From assembly GCA_009602725.1 (NCBI GenBank), contig WELB01000028.1, forward strand, positions 89,716-102,910: a stretch of 13,195 nt of DNA. The letters run 5' to 3'. The stretch is from Spirogloea muscicola (taxonomy: Eukaryota > Streptophyta > Zygnematophyceae > Spirogloeales > Spirogloeaceae). The position numbers and the translations under genes are program-made. Under the pieces are notes generated by a model that was given only the letters and a program-made list of their open reading frames with translations, searched no databases and was not told the origin of the DNA. Positions 1 to 8,500 of the stretch are shown here, one piece after another (the stretch's first letter is position 1; each line of letters starts with the position of its first letter).

Positions 1-525
1 CCGCCGCCGCGCCCGGCTCCTCCGCCGCGCCTTGGCCCGCGCCGCGCTGGCCTGCCGCCGGCCGCCTTGCTCCCACGGCCGCAGCCGGTTGCTGCTGAAC
101 TGAAGTCGGGCGCGCGAGGGCGTCGAGCGAGCGCACGCGCTTTGCTGCAGCTCGCGAGGTCAAGGCCGCCGCGTCGTCCACGATCCCAGGAGTCGAGCCT
201 GCGGCCTCATTTGGCTCGAGGCGGTCTTGGCGCCGCTTCAGTACTTCGCTTCCAGAGGCTCTACTGCCAGGGGATGACCAGGCGGACCAGGCCTTTCGCC
301 GGCTGCGCTCAGCACTGACCAGCTCGGACGACGGGCCTGAAGGTCGTCATAAGCGATAACTGTGACGCGGCCCTCGAGCGACCGGATGTGTCGCGGGAGC
401 TGGCTTTGCATACAAGCTGACTCTCCCAGCGAGGTTGACGGCACATGATGTGCCAGAGTCAAGCCCAATGGTTCGTCCGCTGCACCAACGAGGACGAGGC
501 CTCCAACTAGCACGAAGGCGACGAT
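1..525. other. Upstream region of the MAX2-like gene; no supported gene
   Basis: No recognisable gene, tRNA or repeat family is visible. The first 250 bases or so are very GC-rich (CCG, GCC and CGC runs). Forward frame 1 is open from base 1 to a stop at 316-318, but its translation is a Pro/Arg/Ala-rich low-complexity string with no family resemblance, so it is treated as chance opening in GC-rich DNA. A reverse frame of about 109 codons overlaps the first exon of the next gene and also looks like nothing known. The 200 bases or so before the ATG at 526 probably hold the promoter and 5'UTR of the F-box gene. No clear TATA box is seen there, and the transcription start cannot be placed. Confidence 0.5.
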
Positions 526-830
526 ATGGACAGGACATGCAAGCGGCAACGCCAGGCCGAGGAGCACACCAGAGATGGGCCAGCAGAGGCTGCGCAGCAG
601 ATGCCAGAGCCCACCTCGATCACGGACCTCTCCTCGGGGATATTGCTGCAGATCATGTCGCTCGTTGACGACGTGCGCACCAGGAATTGCATGTCATTGG
701 CGTGCAGGGCGTGGAAAGGATGGGAGAGGCAGACACGTAACATGCTGGCTCTCAAGGGTAACAGTGGCGAACTACAGCTGGTGCCACAGACATTCACCCA
801 AGTGGAGTATCTGGACCTGTCCCGATGCAG
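526..830 (+). other. MAX2: Exon 1: F-box domain
   Basis: Residues 1-101. A short basic and polar leader precedes SITDLSSGILLQIMSLVDD, followed by a Cys/Ser/Leu-rich stretch with an R-AWKGWER segment. This has the spacing of the MAX2 F-box: a D-L-P-like start, ILxxIxSLV, RNxxSLxxRxW, then R-LxLKGN. The F-box would bind the SKP1/ASK adaptor. The exon ends at LDLSRC with donor GTAAAG in phase 2, and the next exon resumes with SPWG, which is contiguous in land-plant MAX2. Confidence 0.85.
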
Positions 831-3800
831 GTAAAGGCACACTGTCCAAAGCGTTTCGCTATGTGTGTTGACGACCTTGTTCGTTGCCTTTCTTAGACTA
901 AAATATGATACTGAACTCAATCAGCATGTTCATGGTTTCTCCTTTGTCAATCTCAGCTTGTTGCTCCATACTCGTCGGAGCAGACAGCGGTGATCGTCCA
1001 CTTCTTGTTGCAAGCTTCTGATATGTGATCTGTCTCCTACGAAGCCCCTTAGAGGCCTTTGTCTTACCAATGGTCTTCCTTCATGCAGCCCCTGGGGTTA
1101 TCCGCTGCAGATTCAGGACAGGCCCTACCTTACAGCACTGTTACGAGACTCATTTCCAGGGGTGAAGAGGTTGAAGTTCTATGTCCGAGAGGCTGATGAC
1201 GTAAGGACCGTTGCCAACATCTGGCCTTGCCTCAAAGTGAGTCACAGACGGTACCCAGAAGTTCTGAGCCCCGATAGCTTACTTGCTGAGACACATTTGA
1301 CGCAGTCACTTATTGAATGTCACACATTTTCATACAGGCGTACAACATGCAGTAGAACCCTTGCTATTGACATTTTCTCCTGAAGAATTGTCACCGTAGT
1401 TGAAAGATGCATGCTGAGCTTGTCACAGAGTTGCAACTTTGACAGGATGCATCATTGGTGAGGTGGCATGATAAGGCCCACAAGGACTTAGTCAATCTGG
1501 AGGCAGGAGTAGAGCTTATACCACTGCTACAGACTTGTACACAGCTGACTGCCCTAGATCTGTCGAAGTTCCATTGCTGGACAGATGATGTTCCTACAGC
1601 AATGCAGGCATCTCCACAAACTGCATCCAACCTCCTTAAGCTCAACCTGCTAAAGCTGTCAGCAGAGGACAATTTCACCAGTAGCCAGCTGGTTACAATA
1701 GCAAGACACTGCCCCAAGCTTGAGGAATTCTCATGGTAAGAAGATGCATAGTCTTTGCACCCTCGCTGGCATTTGGTACAGCTAGTGCCCCTACCATGTA
1801 CAGGCCATGTAGTATATTGCTCATACGGCAAGGTATGAACATGCCTCCTCTCCAATGGATCTGTCTCGTTAGTGTGGCACCTCAAGTAGCATGGAATTCT
1901 CTAAGCTAGAACTTAGTGGTGCTGATTGCTTTTTTGTGGCATGCTGTGCAGTGTATGTGAATCGGATCCTCGTTATCAGGATGCCTTGAGTGATGCTGGC
2001 CTACTTGCGATAGCAAGATCTTGCACAGGCCTCAGGCGGCTATGCCTCACTGATAAAGGGGAACTCCTAGATCCTAGATCAAGCATTGAAGGTCAGGAGT
2101 CAGGGCTTTCAGCAAAAGGGTTGCAGGTGCCCTCACCAGCACCTAATCCAGCGGTGAATCATTCTTCGTGACACATCTGTAGCTGTCTGCAGAGACAGTA
2201 AAAGGATAATAGCTCAACAGAGCTCAGGCTTCAAGTTGTTGTGACTGTGCCTGAAAATGTTAGAGAAATGGTAGCGGAAGGTCTCTGATCTGCTGATGTT
2301 GTGTTGTCTTCTCATGAAGGCCTTTACACAAGAACTTCCAGAGCTTCAGGACTTGAATATTATGCTGTCCCAGAGGGTCCAGGATGGCGCTGCCTGCATG
2401 GAGGCTCTGTCAATGAATTGTTCAGGCTTAACATCCCTTCATCTGGGTTGCTTTGAAGCTGGTGGTGACCTTATCAAGACAATGTCTTCGTCCTCGTTTC
2501 GGCTGTCCTTGAGGGAACTAACTTTGAAGCACAGACCAGACGTGTCGGACAGGGGCGCTCATGAGATTGCAGACAGCTTCCGACAACTCAGCAAGCTCAG
2601 GTGCAAAGTTCTGTAGGCTTCGACTTAGAAATCCGGCCAAGATCTTTCATGCTCTGCTGTAGAGATGGTGATGCAAGTCCCTATCCATCGCATAGCTAAG
2701 CAATGAGTTGAGTGCTGCTGATATTGCTAGTATTACCTGTCTGTGTGAGCTTCTCCATCTTTTCTCAGGTCAATTGCACTCCCTTCTGAGTCATCGCAGA
2801 GCTTGTGCCGATTGGAACAAGGTGTTGTACTTATCTGAATGCTCTGGCATTGTGCTGCAGTCTTTGCAACTGTCCAAATTTCACGAGGGCAGGCTTACGG
2901 TGTCTGGCACAGTCGCTACCGGCATTGGTCGAAGTCTCCATCACCCAGTGCCGCAGCATTCCCACCAAGCACCTCTTAGCTGCCTTGACACCAATGAGGC
3001 AGCGTCTGAGAGCGCTGTCTCTGGACTGCGACTGGCGAAGTAGTGCACCTCATTCCGAGAGACCACCTGCAGATGGCAGAAGGGGTGGACTGCGCAGTGG
3101 AGATGCGTCTCAGCCAGGCCCAAATCAAGTGCCTTCGGTGGACGATGATCAGCTGCCTGCCACGCCTTTCTGGCCTTCGCTAAAAGCACTCGTTGTGTGG
3201 GCACCTCTGGGTGCTTCACTGACCCCCTTGATTGCAGCCGGCTTGGACAATTGTCCAGCCCTCGCAGAGGTGATTCTCGTGCACTTTGAGCCCACAGCAG
3301 CATGCTACTATGCCTAGTGATGAGGCACCTCCGATACAGCATGCACAAGCTCACAGCAGTCTTGCCCGCCTCCTGCGCAGGTAATGGTGGAGGTGGAGGG
3401 CGCCTGTCAAGATCTGGCCGGTCCAGGCGCTCGCGCCTATGGCCTGGCCTGCTTGGCTTGCTTTCCATCTCTCGCCTGCTGTAGAATCAACCTCAGCAAG
3501 GTCACTGGATTTTCTGCTAGTTGTCCTCCAGGCTTCACGGATGTCAGCTTGTGGGAGCGATTCCATCTGAATGGCATCCAACGCCTGCGCATGACCAGTG
3601 AGCACATGAGCATCTCATTATAATGTTGACATAGGATGGTTGCCACTCAATGTCATCCATGCAGCAGCTCTACTTGATTGCTTCTGATGGCTGCCGCTGC
3701 TGCGATGAATGCTGCAGGCTTGGAGTATTGGCCTCCGACTGACAAGGACCTCAATCGCAGGTGAGCACTGGCATGGGCTTCTGCAGCTTGTCAAAATCTA

Positions 3801-4124
3801 CCAGAAGTTGGCTGAGGTGGAAGTGGCCGCTCATAGCCCATTGTTGGCTTCTTACTGATAGCTTGAAATTGTTTGCTTGTCAGACCACTTTCGATGGTAT
3901 CCGCTGGCATCCTGTCATCCTGTACAAAAGTTCGGAAGCTCCTTGTGCATGGAACAGTCAGTGAGCACGTTCTCTTCATGCTGAAACGGATGACGGAGCT
4001 AAGAGATGTGGAAGTATGGGGCGACTACTATCCTTCACCAGAGGATGAAATGTCCTCGGAAATGCGTCTTGCATCCTCCAAGCGGTTTGAGGCAGCCATG
4101 ATAAGTCGAGGTTATGTTGACTAG
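526..4124 (+). CDS. MAX2: MAX2/D3-like F-box leucine-rich-repeat protein (9 exons, ~702 aa)
   Basis: Predicted substrate receptor of an SCF (SKP1-CUL1-F-box) ubiquitin ligase. In land plants this family works with KAI2 or D14 hydrolases to degrade SMXL repressors, mainly in the nucleus. Exons: 526-830, 1089-1236, 1446-1735, 1952-2126, 2320-2600, 2861-3269, 3381-3597, 3718-3760, 3884-4124. All introns are GT..AG and the phases agree, giving 702 codons plus TAG; Arabidopsis MAX2 is 693 residues. Blocks in MAX2 order: F-box (about 30-70), SPWG, RWH, WTDDVP, SDPRY, LRR consensus NCPNFTRAGL, GLDNCP, VSLWERF, EYWPPTDKDLN, VHGTVSEH, GDYYPSPEDEMSSEMR, and a final Asp. A polar insert at about 457-500 sits where MAX2 also has a variable loop. 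The ATG at 526 is the first in frame; the ATG at 601 would remove 25 residues before the F-box. Function in an alga is inferred only. Splice sites at 2127 and 2861 are the least certain. Confidence 0.88.
3884..4124 (+). other. MAX2: Exon 9: last LRR and C-terminal helix of the MAX2-like protein
   Basis: About 80 codons containing VRKLLVHGTVSEH, an LRR unit with LRDVEVWGDYYPSPED, then a predicted amphipathic helix (EMSSEMR...SKRFEAAM) ending SRGYVD-stop. In rice D3 the C-terminal helix moves between engaged and dislodged states, and its last Asp is reported to be functionally important. The helix, its acidic entry segment and the terminal Asp are all present here. This is the best-conserved stretch of the gene and the strongest single reason for the MAX2 call over a generic F-box LRR protein. 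Confidence 0.87.
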
Positions 4125-5074
4125 GTGTATATAAGTGTTGTATTAATGAGTTGTGGGTGTAAGGTACCACTCTGACAACCTCAAAAGCACACTCCACATC
4201 CTCTGCAGCTGGGGCCATATAAGCTCCATATCTGTAGGCCTGGTAGTGGTATACTGGTTTAGGTGTTCTTGTATGTTGCAGATTCAGCCAGGGTTTATGG
4301 AGTCGCTTGCTTTTGTGCTAATCAGAAGCTGTGCAGAGGCTGGCGGTATGCAAGTGCTAACTGCCTTGCAAGTACTTGGGCTATCCCTTTGCATTCCTTT
4401 GAATCTTGGTTCACTACATTAGCACGCCTAACCAGCTTAGTGGAGTTGCGCGCCATGCTTTCGCCTTGCATCTTTGGTGCATATGGTGGTCATTCAGGTT
4501 CATAATAGAGCCACCAAAAACTCTCTACAGAGTAGCTTGTAAGGTCAGAGTGCTTTCTATTCTTCTGGCGTCCCCAGTAGTTGGGTATAAATGATGTCAC
4601 AAAGCAGCTCTGAGAAAGCCAGTCAGCTTGGAGTGGTATGGCGCTGTTATATGGCTGCTGTAGTGAGGAGGTGGTTAATCATCATCAGCACACCTTCTCG
4701 CTCTTTAAGGATGTGCAACAACGGACAGCAGTTGTCTGATTTGGGAGGCACCATAACCATTAATCGTGGAAATGTGGACCGCCAGTGTGCCACCCTACTC
4801 GAGCATGGCCTTCTGATTGTCTGCGTTATGCAGGTTTTCTGTATACGAAAGGCTTTCCTGTCTATAGAAGGTTTGACTGCCGTCCACATTGCATTCAATC
4901 AACAAGCTCTTGACGAACGACTGACTGTAGTCCATTGCAGAAGACAAATCATCCGCGCAAAACACAAGAAGGTAATACAGGACACGACATCCATGGGCTT
5001 ACTCCCCCTTCAGTGATTTGCATGTCACATTTGTGACCTCACATTTGTCTTCAGAGTCTGTACAGGGCGGCAGT
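4125..5074. other. Convergent intergenic/3'UTR region, no convincing gene
   Basis: These 950 bases separate the two stop codons and are clearly less GC-rich than the DCAF1 gene. The longest forward open frame (4591-5016, 141 codons) resembles nothing I recognise. It starts directly after an in-frame TAA, and an open frame of that length is expected about once by chance in a window this size at this composition. TATA-like strings occur at 4127-4134, 4214-4219 and 4585-4589 without a convincing gene behind them. A short Leu-rich, LRR-like stretch split over two frames at about 4345-4485 is reported as a finding. The region may be 3'UTRs of both genes, possibly overlapping. Confidence 0.5.
4158..4162 (+). 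terminator. Possible UGUAA polyadenylation signal
   Basis: TGTAA lies 34 bases after the stop of the MAX2-like gene. UGUAA is the usual polyadenylation signal in many chlorophyte algae. A second TGTAA is at 4538-4542, so either could be used. A 5-base motif alone is weak evidence. No reverse-strand copy (TTACA on the plus strand) was seen between 4163 and 5074 for the convergent gene. Confidence 0.35.
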
Positions 5075-5500
5075 CTATCTGAACCCATTGAGGAGCCGGT
5101 CGAGCCCGGGCTCGTAGTCCTCGCTAGATGGGTACCCCGACGACTCGTCGTCGTCCAAGTCCTGGCTGTCATCCTCGCTGTCGTTGTCTTCCTCCGACAG
5201 CATGCCCATCAGGTCCAGCTCCATGCGGCGGCTCTCGTTCTCCTCCAGCAGCTCACTGTCCTCGTCACTGTCGCCCATCAGTATGCCCTCTGCGCCGTCC
5301 TCATTCTCGTCCCCCTCTGCCACGCCGTCCCCGTCCACGCCCAGCTCGACCTCGACGGGCCCCCCCTCCAAGCCATCGTCATCATCATCATCCTCCTCGT
5401 CATCATCATCCTCGTCTTCGTCATCCTCGGTCTCGCCTCCATCGTCGGGGTCAGAGTCATCGTCCGTGGGCCGCCGCCTCCCCACTTCAAACAAGCGGGC
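5075..5500 (-). other. DCAF1: Acidic C-terminal tail of DCAF1
   Basis: After GRRRPTDDDSDPDD the protein becomes an Asp/Glu-dominated, disordered tail of about 140 residues ending SEDYEPGLDRLLNGFR. The DNA is correspondingly rich in GAT, GAC and GAG codons, seen on the plus strand as TCATCATC and CCTCGTC runs near 5377-5440. A long acidic tail is characteristic of DCAF1; in animals this end binds Merlin and other partners. No partner can be deduced here. Confidence 0.85.
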
Positions 5501-8500
5501 GAACGAGTCCATCTCTTCCTGCTCATCCATGGCAACAACCGCAATGTAGGAATCTGTGGGCTCCACCGCGAGGTCCAGCACGCAACGATCCACAGATGTG
5601 ACTGCGATGTCTGAGTAGTCCACGGCGTCCAGCGTCCGGAAGGAGGAGTAGAGGGGGTGCTTCTTCCGTCGAGACACAAGCGCCGACAGGATGTCGTCGT
5701 GGGTCCTCCTCAACGTGGCATAGATGACGTCCCCCGTGGCGTTGAAGCTGATTGTTGTCTGGTCCAGCGATGGAACACTACGAAGGAGCTTAAAGGCCCG
5801 GAGGTCCCACACCTCAGAGTTGAGGATCACCTGACAGACAAGCCTCTCCTCAGTGAGATTGTTGTACTTGGGACAAGTGCAGACGAAGAAAAATGCTGTG
5901 TTGCTGCCAGAGACGTAGACGAGAATGCAAAAGAGTGAAGGAAGCGGCTGAGGGAGGAAGTAGCAATCGCAACCGACCTCATTGCCGCTGGGATGGAAGC
6001 CGCCACCACCGTAATCAGTGAACTGGTCGAAGCGGTGGAGGGCCCTGGGCACCCGGTGGTCCCACAGGATGCCATTCCAGAGGAGGAACGACTCGGCCTG
6101 CCCAAAATGCACGCTCGATAGGCCGTGGCTGGCACGCCCCCCCGTAGCAGCGGGGTTGGGCGACGGCCCGTCCCTGTCCTTGAGGCTCTGCTGCAGCCGG
6201 CCAGTCTGCACGTCGTAGATCAGGACTTCCCGCTCGTGCGCTTCGGCCATGACGGTCGCGACACGCATTGCGCTCGGACTCAGCTTCCCAGCCTTCACGT
6301 CCTCCAGCTCAAGCAGCGGCTGGCCTGCCAGGTCGGCCGCGTCCCACAGCTTCACAGCGTTGACTGTGGACGAGAGGAGGAGCTGCGCAGAGCCGTCAGC
6401 TGACGGCGCGCTCTGCAGCGACATGATGGGGCTCCCATGGGCGCTGCGCTGCTCCACCACCTCGCCACCACCGGTGCGAAACACCCACAACTCGCCGTTG
6501 TGGGACCCCGCCGCCAGCCGGCTTGCGTCGCCCACAAATGCTGCGCACGTCAGCAGCGCCGAGTCGTCGCGGCACGTCCGCCATGGCCGGAAACGTGCAT
6601 ACACAAACTGGCGGTCGTGCCGCTTGCCCCATGGCCCTCCATGGGGCGGGTTGCGCTGCCGTGCGGCGAGCCGCGAAGCGGTGTTGAGTGGCGCGTCCAG
6701 AGCCCGGCGCGGCAGCGGGCACTCATGCGGGTGGATGAGCGAGAGCGGCGGCAGCGCCGTCACTGGTGACGGGCACTGCCGGTGCTGCTGCTTCAGGTAC
6801 TGCAGTATGATGCCGTCCAGACTTGCGTGCGCCACCGCCGATGTTGGCTTGAGCAGCAGGGCGTCCTCACGGCCGTCCTCGGCCACTGCGCCGGCACCAG
6901 CGGCGAGGGCTGGGGAAGCGAAAAAGTGCGTGTTGTAGTAGGGGTGTGGCAGCGCTGGTTCCAGCTGCTGGGACGAAGGCGGCACGGGGAGGCTCCCGGC
7001 CTTCCCTGCGCGCGCTGCTGGCGGCGTCTGCTGCCCCCGCACCGCCGGCGCTGGCGCCTGGCCCAGGCCCAGCCTCTTGTTTGGAGGCGACTCGAGGTCC
7101 AGCGCCGCACCATCGTGATCCGTCAACTTGCGCTTGCTCGTCTCTGCCAGAGTGGCGTCTTTGCCGTGGGGGCTGTCCGGCGGCGGAGGCAGCCGGAGAG
7201 CCCCAGCTGGTGGAGTGCGAGGCCCAATCCGCGCCGAGAGGGACCGGGAAAAGGGCAGCGGCTTCTTGCGGGAGCGCTCGTCCGGCGTCGCCCCCGGCTG
7301 ACTTGGGCCGGCTGCGTCGCTGCCATCGACAAAGAAGCCCCGTATCGTCCGGCCCCTTGGCCAATCTGGTAGCTGCAGAGCTGCGCCGGCCTTGCCCACC
7401 GCAGCCGGACTGGCAGCCGCCGCTTGCAATGCTGCGGGCGCAGCAGAAGGGGAAGCCGGGACAGCTCCATGGGCTGCCTGCTGGCTGCCAGAGGAGGGCG
7501 GCAGCTCGGTTGCAGCCACCAACGGCGAAATGCCGGCCTCATGCAGGAGTGTGGATGCCGCAGATGGCAGCCCCGCCTTCAGGAGGTGCTCATGGATCAG
7601 TTGTAGAAGCTCACTGCAACACCGGGCGCCACAGATGAGTGGGACGAACACGAATCAGATTGTCAACAGATTGGCAGTCACATCACGCCAATGACAAGTC
7701 CTTGTACAACTTCTTGCTCTACTGGCTGAAGCAATGAAGGGAAACTTGTAAAAATCAACATCCTTGCGTGAGTCATGATCAGGACTTGAGCTTACAGGCT
7801 GTGACATGGCCAACACATAAGACGGCTTTGAAAAGAACGACAAGTCTCAAACGCATGAGGGAATTGCTGAAGGTGGCAGCTTACTGGGAGGAGTAGCTGA
7901 TGGGTGTGGCTGCTGCAATGGCCGCCCGCTCGATCCTACGGAAGGTTGGCGCGGCAGCCTCGCTTGCTGCCGCTGTGCTTGCTCGCCCGGCATTCGTAGT
8001 GATCTGGGCCAATCGATGACAGCCAATGAGAAGCCAATGTCAGGCGCCTCTCTATTACAACAAACAATTGCCGCATGCAACCAACGGCTTGCAGAAGACA
8101 CGACTGCTCGCGTCAAGTGCTCACCGCGATGAGCTCCAGAGCAACATGTTGAAATTCAATGAGCCACTTGGCATGCTCCGCGCCACTTGCGCCCAGGTGC
8201 GTGCCCGCCCTGACCTGGGCGCCCGCCCTGCCACCAGCCTCTCGCAGAAGCTCCGACAGCAGCCGGCCAACCTGCAAAACGGCAGGTATGCCATGAGGTC
8301 ACGTGGATCACCTGATCCACCTCAGCACCTACTGTTGGCAGAAGCTCGATTGATTGGGTATAAGGAACTGAGTCTAGGTTGCAGTATCCAGGTTGTCAAT
8401 TTAAGCATTCCGTCAGCTACAGTTCAAGCTCCTTTACAGAACAATCTCTAAGTTATTTTGCAGCAAATCAAAGCTCACCTGGAGCTTTGTGAGGATGTGG

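Noticed and set aside
1-318. Possible 3' end of an upstream gene (frame 1 open to 318)
   Set aside because: Low-complexity Pro/Arg/Ala translation, several other frames open for part of it, and no family match.
4591-5016. 141-codon forward open frame between the two genes
   Set aside because: No recognisable domain, bounded directly by a stop upstream, and of a length expected about once by chance in this window. Kept only as part of the intergenic description.
5370-5440. TCATCATC tandem repeat as a CRISPR or regulatory array
   Set aside because: It is the codon-level consequence of the poly-Asp/Glu tail on the opposite strand.
5018-5614. 198-codon forward open frame
   Set aside because: It is antisense to the acidic tail exon of DCAF1; its Val/Leu/His-rich translation is the complement of Asp/Glu codons and matches nothing.
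6249-7638. Forward open frames of about 110-230 codons
   Set aside because: Shadows of the WD40/LisH exon of DCAF1; Arg/Cys/Pro-rich translations with no family resemblance.
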